From NCBI GenBank assembly GCA_016302005.1, contig JAEDOK010000071.1, positions 1 to 8,675 of the forward strand: a stretch of 8,675 nt of DNA, read 5' to 3'. The stretch is from Oscillospiraceae bacterium. Its GTDB lineage: Bacteria > Bacillota_A > Clostridia > Oscillospirales > Oscillospiraceae. Below the pieces are notes generated by a model. It saw nothing but the letters and a program-made list of their open reading frames with translations, had not been told where the DNA came from and made no database searches. The translations under genes and the position numbers were made by a program. The number at the start of each line of letters is the position of its first letter. The stretch's first letter is position 1. This document shows, piece by piece, positions 1-5,925 of this stretch.

Positions 1-200
1 GCCAGTATTTATACTGTCATACTTTGTCGTTTACACAGACTTTTCTGCGGTCTCACGGTTCAATCCCTTTTGCGAATTAGAAGGGATGTCGTATAGGAAT
101 ATTTTCGCATCAAGCTTGGTTATTTGTTTTTTTGGTGGATCGTGGTGTACTTTTTGCGTTTCTTCCCTCCACCTGTACTCCGTTTGGTTACTCTTTGGCA
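1..200. other. AT-rich stretch without a recognisable gene
   Basis: I see no credible coding region on either strand; open frames here lack ribosome sites and family-like sequence. A small inverted repeat, ATCCCTT (63-69) with AAGGGAT (81-87) around an 11-base loop, is present. The words TCAATCCCTT at 60-69 and 254-263 are followed by similar GCGAATT and GCGGAATT text, so an imperfect direct repeat brackets the palindrome that follows. Composition is visibly more AT-rich than the genes to the right, which fits an intergenic or accessory origin. Confidence 0.5.
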
Positions 201-246
201 GAAAAGAAACAACCTTTGTCTTGCAAGACAAAGGTTGTTTCTTTTC
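201..246. terminator. Perfect 46-bp palindrome, possible bidirectional terminator
   Basis: Bases 201-223 are the exact reverse complement of bases 224-246, centred on TTG|CAA. As RNA this gives a stem of about 21 bp closed by a tight loop. Each arm ends in GTTTCTTTTC in its direction of reading, so both strands have a T-rich 3' edge, as expected of a two-way intrinsic terminator. The T-tracts are interrupted by C and are part of the stem, so termination is inferred. It could instead be the tip of a palindromic mobile repeat continuing into the hairpin ladder at 266. Confidence 0.55.
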
Positions 247-265
247 AACGAAATCAATCCCTTGC

Positions 266-424
266 GGAATTTGTGAAATGCCCTTCGGGCGTGAAATATG
301 GCTTCGCCATGAGAAATGCCTGCTTATCGTGAGGGGATTCATTTCATTTCACTTTCCGCGCAGGAGGAAAATTTCACAATGACCGAAGGTCATTATTTCA
401 CATCCGAAGGATATTCCACTTCAC
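266..424 (+). repeat. Hairpin ladder built on GTGAAAT / ATTTCAC units
   Basis: Left side: GTGAAAT at 273-279 and 291-297, then GAGAAAT at 311-317. Between them lie hairpins GCCC-TTC-GGGC (280-290) and ATGGC-TTC-GCCAT (298-310). Right side: ATTTCAC at 346-352, 371-377 and 395-401, then ATTCCAC at 413-419. Between these lie TTTCC...GGAAA (353-370), AATGACC-GAA-GGTCATT (378-394) and ATCC-GAA-GGAT (402-412). Left units can pair with right units in nested order, with GGAAT (266-270) facing ATTCC (413-417), so the whole can fold into one long stem with small hairpins projecting from it. Left loops are TTC and right loops GAA, as expected of an overall inverted design. I recall similar ladders as dispersed repeats in Clostridia but cannot name a database family. 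It ends about 50 bases before the four-helix-bundle pseudogene. Confidence 0.75.
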
Positions 425-473
425 ATTCTTCCTTGCCTGCTGCATAATTTGGATTAGAAAAGGCGGTGTATTT

Positions 474-615
474 CTGTCCGAATCCAAACTTCGAGAAATT
501 CCAACGGATTTCGCAGTCAGAGTGATTAGGCTAATATAATGTAAAACGAACGGCGTTTCAAGCGTTCTCGCACAGATGGTCGATTTGGGCGGATAAGTGG
601 TTACGTCGGACGATG
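474..615 (+). pseudogene. Remnant of a four-helix-bundle (23S IVS / Avd-like) protein gene
   Basis: Frame 474 reads (L/M)SESKLREIPTDFAVRVIRLI, which matches my memory of the N-terminus of small bacterial four-helix-bundle proteins (23S rRNA intervening-sequence protein family, relatives of the Avd protein of diversity-generating retroelements). A purine-rich ribosome-like site, AAAGGCGGTG (460-469), precedes a CTG where a start codon would be expected. A TAA at 537-539 stops the frame after 21 codons. The same frame then continues with a reading like GVSSVLAQM. A shift of frame is needed to read on through an IGR-x-G-like stretch, resembling the family's NQIGRSGTSIGAN motif. Beyond about 615 I recognise nothing, so the C-terminal two thirds are lost or unreadable. 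Intact members are usually about 120 residues. The assignment rests on recalled sequence similarity. Confidence 0.5.
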
Positions 616-690
616 AAAAAGAAAAACCGACAATTTCCCGAAGAAAACTGTCAGATATCGGTGAAAGAACGATCAGTGTAGTTGTAACCC
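616..690. other. No recognisable feature between the pseudogene and the tRNA terminator
   Basis: This short AT-rich stretch shows no ribosome site, hairpin of note or family-like translation. It may contain unreadable remains of the four-helix-bundle gene. No copy of the tRNA-Thr 3' end, which would mark an integration site, is visible here or further left. Confidence 0.4.
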
Positions 691-699
691 TTTTCAATG

Positions 700-728
700 A
701 AAAAAAGCACGCCGAAGCGTGCTTTTTT
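700..728 (-). terminator. Intrinsic terminator of the tRNA-Thr gene
   Basis: Bases 701-712 pair perfectly with 717-728 around a four-base CGAA loop, with a GC-rich core (GCACGC/GCGTGC). Read on the minus strand, the hairpin ends in a run of seven U (700-706). It begins three bases beyond the CCA end of tRNA-Thr. The symmetrical A and T runs could also let it stop plus-strand transcripts. Confidence 0.88.
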
Positions 729-730
729 CG

Positions 731-806
731 TGGAGCTACTGGCCGGACTCGAACCGGCGACCTGCTGATTACGAATCAGCTGCTCTACCAACTGAGCCAC
801 AGTAGC
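731..806 (-). tRNA. tRNA-Thr, anticodon CGU
   Basis: The minus strand folds into a complete 76-nt cloverleaf. The acceptor stem is GCTACTG (806-800) with CAGTAGC, followed by a U discriminator and an encoded CCA (733-731). The D-arm carries the usual AGTTGGTAGAGC, and the T-arm GCCGG-TTCGAGT-CCGGC. The anticodon stem GCTGA/TCAGC closes the loop TTCGTAA, placing anticodon CGU at 773-771, which reads the threonine codon ACG. It has its own promoter and terminator and stands as a single-gene unit downstream of sigF. Confidence 0.96.
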
Positions 807-834
807 ATAACCGCTTGCGCGATTAGCGGATATT

Positions 835-863
835 ATGATACCGTATTTTTTATGTTTTGTCAA
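835..863 (-). promoter_or_regulatory. Sigma-A promoter of tRNA-Thr
   Basis: On the minus strand a perfect -35 box TTGACA (863-858) and a -10 box TATCAT (840-835) are separated by 17 bases. The start of transcription would fall near 828, about 20 bases before the mature tRNA 5' end. Near-consensus boxes and ideal spacing suit strong constitutive expression. Confidence 0.85.
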
Positions 864-893
864 GACAGAAAGTGAAAAAACTTCACATTTTCT

Positions 894-931
894 AAAAACA
901 GCGGCACATAGATACACTACATACCGCTGTT
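894..931 (-). terminator. Terminator of the spoIIA operon after sigF
   Basis: The minus strand begins this hairpin seven bases after the sigF stop codon. AACAGCGG (931-924) pairs perfectly with CCGCTGTT (904-897). The inner part, TATGTAG with CTATGTG, extends the stem through several G-U pairs to about 15 bp around a five-base loop. A run of five U follows (898-894). It separates spoIIA from the tRNA promoter. Confidence 0.83.
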
Positions 932-935
932 CGCT

Positions 936-1640
936 TTAAATATAGCTTTTCAGCGCAGCAAGCGCTTTTTTTTCGATGCGTGAGATCTGCACCTGTGAAA
1001 CGCCGAGGATCTTTGAGGTCTTATCCTGCGTCAAGCCGTGGAAAAACCGCAGCTTGATGACCATTTGCTCCCGCTCCGACAGGCACGCGATCGCCTCCCG
1101 CAATGCGATCCGTTCCACGATCTGCTCCTCCATTTCTCCGTCCGTCAAAACATCCTCCAGCGAGAAGCCGTCCTCCCCGCACTGCCGCTGGATGGATTCC
1201 GTCGCGCCCGTCGCGGTCTCCGCCGAGGCGATCTCCTCCGCCTGTAAGCCGGTCTCTGCGCTCAGCTCCTTTAGAGTCGGTTCGCGCCCCAGCTCACCCG
1301 TCAGTCTCGCCCGCGCAGCTCGAATCTGCCCCGCGCGTTCTTTGAGACTGCGGCTGACCTTGACCGTGCCGTCGTCCCGCAGGAAGCGGCGAATTTCTCC
1401 CGCAATTTTGGGGACGGCATAGGTTGAAAACTGGGTGCCGTACTGCGGGTCAAAGCCCTCGACCGCTTTGAGAAAGCCGAGACAGCCGAGCTGATAAAGA
1501 TCGTCCGGATCGACGCCGCGCCCGAAATAGCGCCGCGCGATCGACCAGATCAGCCCCGTGTTGCCGACGACAAGCGCCTCACTTGCCTCGCGGTCCCCCT
1601 GCTTTGCCCGTTCTAGCAGCGTGCTTTGTTCCGCGATCAC
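936..1640 (-). CDS. sigF: RNA polymerase sigma-F factor (SpoIIAC)
   Basis: Forespore-specific sigma factor of the sigma-70 family, which directs RNA polymerase to early forespore genes after asymmetric division. The 234-residue protein has region 2 at about 25-93, including DDLYQLGCLGFLKAVEGFD, and then the EIRRFLRDDGTVKVSRSLKE stretch (82-101) typical of sigma-F/sigma-G. Region 3 lies at about 95-145, and region 4 at 178-231 with helix-turn-helix LTQDKTSKILGVSQVQISRI. Length is close to B. subtilis sigma-F. The start is GTG (1640-1638), overlapping the spoIIAB stop in a GTGA four-base overlap that implies coupled translation. It is the last gene of the operon, held inactive by the SpoIIAB encoded just upstream. 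Sigma-G is the main alternative, but the position after spoIIAA-spoIIAB makes sigma-F near certain. Confidence 0.96.
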   Translation of the reverse strand: MIAEQSTLLERAKQGDREASEALVVGNTGLIWSIARRYFGRGVDPDDLYQLGCLGFLKAVEGFDPQYGTQFSTYAVPKIAGEIRRFLRDDGTVKVSRSLKERAGQIRAARARLTGELGREPTLKELSAETGLQAEEIASAETATGATESIQRQCGEDGFSLEDVLTDGEMEEQIVERIALREAIACLSEREQMVIKLRFFHGLTQDKTSKILGVSQVQISRIEKKALAALKSYI

Positions 1641-2077
1641 TTTTTTCCTCCGCGGCGGATGATCTTTCGCTTCATATGTACGGTGGTGCCCTTGCCCTTC
1701 GCGGAGCTCAGGCGGAACTCCGTCATAAAGCTCTCCATGATGGTAATGCCCATGCCCGAGCGATCCTCACCGCCTGTGGTGAACATCGGCTTGCGTGCCT
1801 GTTCGATGTCCTCGATGCCGCAGCCCTTATCCTTCACGACGATGTCCAGCACATTGTCACCGAGAATGCGTGCCTTTAAAATGATCGGCCCGATGGTGTC
1901 GGGATAGGCGTGGACGATGCAATTCGTGACTGCCTCGGAGACGGCGGTCTTGATATCCCCCAGCTCGTCCAGCGTCGGGTCAAGCTGGGCGGCAAAGCAG
2001 GCAACTGCCGCGCGCGCAAAGGCTTCGTTGGATGATTTGCTCGGAAATTCCAAGCTCATGTAGTTTTCTCCCCTCAT
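1637..2077 (-). CDS. spoIIAB: Anti-sigma-F factor and serine kinase SpoIIAB
   Basis: GHKL-family kinase that binds sigma-F and holds it inactive, and that phosphorylates SpoIIAA. With the chosen start it has 146 residues, as in B. subtilis. The ATP-binding N box is SEAVTNCIVHAY (E48, N52), the G1 box DKGCGI (83-88), and the later glycine box SGMG (107-110). R22, in NEAFARAAVA, corresponds to the B. subtilis arginine that contacts sigma-F. I chose ATG at 2077, which shares an ATGA overlap with the spoIIAA stop and has AGGAGGAG eight bases upstream. A GTG at 2086 and an ATG at 2059 are in the same frame; the latter, giving MSLEF, also has a fair GGGGAG site. The tight overlaps on both sides suggest fixed stoichiometry with partner and target. 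Confidence 0.95.
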   Translation of the reverse strand: MRGENYMSLEFPSKSSNEAFARAAVACFAAQLDPTLDELGDIKTAVSEAVTNCIVHAYPDTIGPIILKARILGDNVLDIVVKDKGCGIEDIEQARKPMFTTGGEDRSGMGITIMESFMTEFRLSSAKGKGTTVHMKRKIIRRGGKK

Positions 2078-2394
2078 CTGGTGCACTCCTCCTTGATCTC
2101 CGTGATTTTTTCAATTCCCGCCGCCCGCAGCACCTTATACGGCTGCGCCGGAATATTCTGCAAAAGCAGCTTGCCCTGCAGGGTGTTCATCCGCCGCAGC
2201 GTATGCAGCACGACGGCGATACCGCTGGAATCCATAAACCGTACCTCCTGAAAATCGAGGATACAGCGCAGCGGCATATACAGGTCGATCTTCTCCGAGA
2301 TCGTCTGCATGATCTCTTTCGCGCAGTGATGGTCGATCTCACCCGTCAGCGCGACGGTGAGCTGCCGATCCTGCACATAGCTTGTCAGATTCAT
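2074..2394 (-). CDS. spoIIAA: Anti-sigma-F factor antagonist SpoIIAA
   Basis: Small STAS-domain protein that, when unphosphorylated, displaces sigma-F from SpoIIAB. The 106-residue product carries TGEIDHHCAKEI near residues 18-29, matching the GELDHH motif of the family, and FMDSSGIAV (53-61). S56 is the expected phosphorylation site, equivalent to Ser58 of B. subtilis, and is intact. The start is ATG 2394-2392, with GGGAGGAG six bases upstream; an open frame continues to 2418 but without a better start. It overlaps spoIIAB by four bases. It is the first gene of the spoIIA unit, yet a terminator hairpin lies only about 20 bases upstream (see terminator at 2417). Confidence 0.94.
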   Translation of the reverse strand: MNLTSYVQDRQLTVALTGEIDHHCAKEIMQTISEKIDLYMPLRCILDFQEVRFMDSSGIAVVLHTLRRMNTLQGKLLLQNIPAQPYKVLRAAGIEKITEIKEECTR

Positions 2395-2416
2395 TGTATG
2401 CTCCTCCCATTTGTAC

Positions 2417-2455
2417 AAAAAAACGAACCCACGCGGGTCTTTCCCGTGTGGGTTC
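2417..2455 (-). terminator. Terminator between the GerMN gene and spoIIAA
   Basis: On the minus strand GAACCCACACGGG (2455-2443) pairs with CCCGCGTGGGTTC (2437-2425) around a five-base loop, with a single A-C mismatch. It is followed, after CG, by seven U (2423-2417). This is a strong intrinsic terminator for the comEA/two-component operon, whose last stop codon is at 2520-2518. Its U-tract ends only 22 bases before the spoIIAA start, leaving room for the ribosome site but not for a promoter downstream of it. An attenuator role in a spoIIA leader is possible but not shown. Confidence 0.82.
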
Positions 2456-2517
2456 AGTATAAGCGATAAAGCTTGCGCCGTTTGTCGAAAGCGCTTCGCA
2501 GGTTGGACTTTTTCGCG

Positions 2518-3831
2518 TCAATCCGCAAACCAACGCTCGGCAGGGCGGTGAATTGTGCGCAGCGCCTCGTCGCGGAAGGTCGGCTCGATGCCCTCCACCA
2601 GTATTTCGACGGTATTGATCTCCGAAAGACCGCACATCGTCGCGACGATGGAGCGGACGGCAAGCGTCTCCTCCTCGGCATTGACACAGCCGTCTAAGAA
2701 TTCGCGGGTCAGATCGACCACACAGTTGCCGTTCTCAATGCGCAGAGACAGCAGCTTCGTACCGGCGGGAATACAGCTTTGCAGACCGTTTGTGCCTTCA
2801 AAGGCAAACAGTGCGTTGAGCAGCAGCTCGGCGGTTGTATGCTCTTCGTCCAGCGGAAGAAGCAGCGGTACAGAGACTAAAAGGCTGTCGCCTCCGCAGG
2901 TGGGGTAAAGGGTGACATCCAGCAGATCCTTGCTCGCGGGGACGGAGATCAGGCTTTCGTCGCGGGAAATGCCGCTTAGCAATTCCATGCGGTACAGCTT
3001 CTCGACCGGTGCGCCTGCGACCCAAAGGTCTACGGTGGTGATCTCAGGCAGCTCCGTCAGGGAATTGACAATCGAATAAACCGCCATGCGTTCCGCAGCA
3101 TAGCTTTGCTCCAAGTCATTCAGAAATTCCGACGAGAGATCGACGGTGCATATGCCGTTTTCCACGCTGATCCCCAGCAGCTCCGTCCCCTCGGGAATAC
3201 AGGAGGTGAGCTGTCCGCGTTCTCTGCCTGCAAGAAGCTGCGAGATGATATAGGCGGGTTTATCCGCGCTGTTCATCGCCTCAACGCTCAGCGTCTCGCG
3301 CACAAGATAGCGCCGCTGCGCGTCGGGATAATAGAGCGTGAGCATTTCCTCCTGCGGGAGCATGCCCGTGTCATGCAGGAAGATATCGTTTTCCGAAAGA
3401 ACCAGCGGCGCATCTACGCCCGGCATGGTGATGCTGACACGCTGTACGGTATCAAGCTGTAAGAGCGTCATGGCAATACAGGTTGCGCAGAGGGAACGCT
3501 CGAGTGCATCAACCTGCTTCCCATGCAGGACGATCTCCGCAGTCGCGTCCTGAAGGACGACAGAGCTTAGCGTCCATGAGGTAGGGAGAGGCGCCGCTCC
3601 GTTTTCCGGCGGGAGGGAGGCAAAATATCGCGTCAGCAGCTCCTCGGTCTCGACTGCGGTGACATCAAAGCCTGCGCTTTGCGAGCAGAAGGCGCCTTCC
3701 CCTCCGTAGGAGACCGTTTGCGCGGGATAATAGAAGAGAAACGCGGCATCAGCTTCCTGCAGATCAGCCTCCCCGCAGGCGCACAACAGCAGCATAACGG
3801 CAAGAAGAAGGCAAAACAGGCGATTTTTCAT
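2518..3831 (-). CDS. Lipoprotein with three GerMN-like repeats
   Basis: Predicted exported lipoprotein of 437 residues. A signal peptide MKNRLFCLLLAVMLLLCAC ends in a lipobox with C19 as the lipid-bearing cysteine. Three GerMN-like units follow: a diverged one at about 31-136, then 163-272 and 305-413. The last two share CIPxGTxLL-x-x-x-ENGxCxVDLxxEFL (211-237 and 353-379). GerMN domains occur in the spore germination protein GerM and in actinobacterial LpqB, a lipoprotein that works with the MtrA-MtrB two-component system. Here the gene overlaps the histidine kinase stop by four bases (ATGA), with GAGGAGG seven bases upstream, so kinase and lipoprotein are probably made together. A role in sensing or tuning the kinase at the membrane surface is inferred. 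A sporulation or germination role like GerM is the alternative. Confidence 0.82.
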   Translation of the reverse strand: MKNRLFCLLLAVMLLLCACGEADLQEADAAFLFYYPAQTVSYGGEGAFCSQSAGFDVTAVETEELLTRYFASLPPENGAAPLPTSWTLSSVVLQDATAEIVLHGKQVDALERSLCATCIAMTLLQLDTVQRVSITMPGVDAPLVLSENDIFLHDTGMLPQEEMLTLYYPDAQRRYLVRETLSVEAMNSADKPAYIISQLLAGRERGQLTSCIPEGTELLGISVENGICTVDLSSEFLNDLEQSYAAERMAVYSIVNSLTELPEITTVDLWVAGAPVEKLYRMELLSGISRDESLISVPASKDLLDVTLYPTCGGDSLLVSVPLLLPLDEEHTTAELLLNALFAFEGTNGLQSCIPAGTKLLSLRIENGNCVVDLTREFLDGCVNAEEETLAVRSIVATMCGLSEINTVEILVEGIEPTFRDEALRTIHRPAERWFAD

Positions 3832-5273
3832 AGGTTTTCCTCCTCTGTTTCAAACAGCGGAAAGCCTACGGTGAATACCGTGCCGCCGCCCTCTCTCGCT
3901 GCAACGCTGATTGTACCGTAGTTCCGTTTGACCATGTCATGTACGATGGACAGGCCCAAGCCCGCGCCGCCGGCGGCGCGGGAGCGCGCCTTATCCACGC
4001 GGTAGAAGCGCTCAAAGATGTGCGCCATCGACTCTTCCGGGATGCCGACACCGTTGTCCGCCACACACAGTACGACTTCCTCCTCCTTGCGCGATAGGGA
4101 GACCTTGACCCATCCGCCCTCGCGGTTATACTTTATGGCGTTTTCCGCCAGATTAAAGACGATCTGATAGAGGTCGTCCTCCACCGTCATAACGGTGCAG
4201 CCGTCAGAGAGCGTGCAGCCCAATCGGATCTTACGCAGCGTAGCAAGCGGCTGCAGCATTCGCGTCACCTTCTGCACCGTCGCGGCAGCATCAAGAATCT
4301 CCCGTTCCTCTAAAACGGCGCTGTCCAGCTTGGTCAGTGTCAGCAGCTTCTGCGACAGTCTGCCCAAACGATCCGCCTCCCTGCCGATGTCGCTGATGAA
4401 CTCGCGCTGTGTGGCAAGGTCCATATCGTTTTGTAAAATAGAATCCGACAGCAGCTTGATTGACGCGAGCGGCGTTTTCAGCTCGTGGGAGGCGTCCGAG
4501 ACAAACTGACGGCGGCGCTGCTCGGAGGCCTCCAAGCGCTCCGCGAGATCATTAAACTCCCTGCCGAGCTGATCCAACTCGTCATGCCCGCGCAGCGTGA
4601 GCTTGTGGCTGTAGTCGCCGTCGCGCATCATGCGGACGGAATGCAGAATGCGGCGCATACGGCGGGAAAAGGCAGTCGAAAAGAGCATGGAAAAGAGAAT
4701 CATGCCGACCGCTAACGCCACGGAAAGCCGCAGGACATTGGTCTGCAAGGCGTCGATCAGCGCGCCCTGATCGGTGTCGTAGAGCATCAGATAGACCGTG
4801 CCGAGCATCTGCCCGTTCTTGACCAGCGGGACTGCTGCGCGGCTTTCAATCGCGCCGTCGGCGTAGCTGCTGTAAAACACGTCCTTGCCGGAAAGCGCCG
4901 TGACGATTTCGGGGAAGAGCAGCAGCTTCCCTTCGGCATTGCCTGCAACGAGCGAGTCATATACCGCCATGCCGCTTGCGTCCGTCACGACGGTGCGTGT
5001 GGTGGAAAGATCCTCCAACGCATTAATCGCGGCTTCGACCTTCGTTGAGGTCAGCTCATCCAGCTGCAAAAGAGCAGTCGTCATGAGCTGCGTTCTGTCC
5101 TCCATGGTCTGCCGCTGTGCGCTGAAAATCATATTGCGCAGGGTCGTGGAGGTGTAAATATTCAAAAAGAACAAAACAACTGCAGTGATCAAAATGTACG
5201 CCATTGCAAAGCGAAGCTGCGAGCTGCTCGGCAACAGGGACAATCTTCGTTTACGCTTTGAAATAGTACCCAA
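3828..5273 (-). CDS. Membrane sensor histidine kinase
   Basis: Sensor kinase of 481 residues that should phosphorylate the response regulator encoded just upstream. It has a basic N-terminus (KRKRR), a membrane segment at about 22-40, an outer sensor domain at 41-181, and a second membrane segment at 182-202. A HAMP linker (203-255) follows. The H box is SDASHELKTPLAS with H263; the catalytic domain has N box NLAENAIKYN (N374, N378), G1 DNGVGI (406-411), F box FERFYRVD and G2 GAGLGLS (436-442). All catalytic boxes are intact. The start is uncertain: TTG at 5273 overlaps the regulator gene by 23 bases and keeps the basic leader, but its GGGGAG directly abuts the codon. A TTG at 5243 is the alternative. 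The overall form resembles PhoR/WalK-type kinases; the signal is unknown. Confidence 0.92.
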   Translation of the reverse strand: MGTISKRKRRLSLLPSSSQLRFAMAYILITAVVLFFLNIYTSTTLRNMIFSAQRQTMEDRTQLMTTALLQLDELTSTKVEAAINALEDLSTTRTVVTDASGMAVYDSLVAGNAEGKLLLFPEIVTALSGKDVFYSSYADGAIESRAAVPLVKNGQMLGTVYLMLYDTDQGALIDALQTNVLRLSVALAVGMILFSMLFSTAFSRRMRRILHSVRMMRDGDYSHKLTLRGHDELDQLGREFNDLAERLEASEQRRRQFVSDASHELKTPLASIKLLSDSILQNDMDLATQREFISDIGREADRLGRLSQKLLTLTKLDSAVLEEREILDAAATVQKVTRMLQPLATLRKIRLGCTLSDGCTVMTVEDDLYQIVFNLAENAIKYNREGGWVKVSLSRKEEEVVLCVADNGVGIPEESMAHIFERFYRVDKARSRAAGGAGLGLSIVHDMVKRNYGTISVAAREGGGTVFTVGFPLFETEEENL

Positions 5274-5925
5274 CTCCCCACTTTGTCATCACATATTCCG
5301 GCTCCGCCGGAACGGTTTCCAGCTTTTCTCGAATGCGTCGGATATGCACATCTACGGTGCGGATGTCGCTGCGGTATTCATAGCCCCAGATCATATCCAA
5401 CAGGTTTTCGCGGGAATAGACGCGGTTCGGATTGCGGATCAGAAGCTCCAGAAGGTCGAATTCACGGGCGGTCAGCTCCACGGGCACGCCGTTTTTATAC
5501 ACATTGCGCTCCTGCGTGTCCACCGTCAGTGCGCCGATGGTGATGCGGCTGCGCTGATGGTCATAACCGCCGCTGCGGCGCAGAAGCGCGCGGATACGGG
5601 CTTTTAACTCTAAAATGTTAAAAGGCTTTGTCAGATAATCGTCCGCGCCGTGCTCAAAGCCGAGCAGCTTGTCCATATCCTCCGTACGGGCGGTGAGCAT
5701 AATGATCGGCACATCGGAGAACTCGCGGATGCGCCTGCATGCCTCCAAGCCGTCGATCTCCGGCATCATGACATCCAGCACGATCAGCCGCACCTCCGGA
5801 TCATGCGCCAGCTCGATCGCCTCACGCCCGTTGGAGCCGCTGACGACCTGATAGCCGTCGTTTTGCAGATTGAAGCGAATACCCTTGACAAGCAGCTCCT
5901 CGTCATCTACTACCAGTATTTTCAT
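5251..5925 (-). CDS. OmpR/PhoB-family response regulator
   Basis: Two-component transcription regulator of 224 residues. The receiver domain (1-115) has the acidic pair at 7-9 (VVDDEE), phospho-acceptor D51 in VLDVMMPEIDG, T78 in MLTAR and K100 in YLTKPF, so all key residues are present. The winged-helix DNA-binding domain (about 126-224) contains LTAREFDLLELL, RENLLDMIWGYEY and RTVDVHIRRIREKLE, and ends in WGVGYYFKA as in PhoB/WalR relatives. The ATG at 5925 has GGGAGG six bases upstream and lies in an ATGA overlap with the comEA-like stop. The downstream kinase overlaps its 3' end, so it is almost surely the cognate partner. Target genes cannot be told from this window; cell-wall genes are suggested only by the neighbours. 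Confidence 0.95.
   Translation of the reverse strand: MKILVVDDEELLVKGIRFNLQNDGYQVVSGSNGREAIELAHDPEVRLIVLDVMMPEIDGLEACRRIREFSDVPIIMLTARTEDMDKLLGFEHGADDYLTKPFNILELKARIRALLRRSGGYDHQRSRITIGALTVDTQERNVYKNGVPVELTAREFDLLELLIRNPNRVYSRENLLDMIWGYEYRSDIRTVDVHIRRIREKLETVPAEPEYVMTKWGVGYYFKA

Noticed and set aside
31..382. Overlapping open frames on both strands of the left end
   Set aside because: They run through the perfect palindrome and hairpins, lack convincing ribosome sites and resemble no family I know; the reading is probably a by-product of repeat DNA.
266..424. CRISPR array
   Set aside because: The 7-base units are too short, switch orientation midway, and the gaps are self-complementary hairpins of unequal length rather than unique spacers; no cas gene is present.
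398..697. Minus-strand open frame of 99 codons
   Set aside because: It is the reverse reading of the ladder end and the four-helix-bundle remnant and has no ribosome site. I recall similar spurious proteins annotated from the same repeat.
1..730. Integrative island in tRNA-Thr
   Set aside because: The repeat-rich stretch lies at the tRNA 3' side, but I see no integrase and no second copy of the tRNA end; the tRNA keeps its own terminator.
864..893. Small hairpin GTGAA-AAAAC-TTCAC between the sigF terminator and the tRNA promoter
   Set aside because: A five-base stem without a role I can support; it lies just after the stronger sigF terminator.
651..917. Minus-strand frame of 88 codons across the tRNA
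   Set aside because: It reads VAQLVEQ...QVAGSSPAS, the typical false translation of a tRNA gene.
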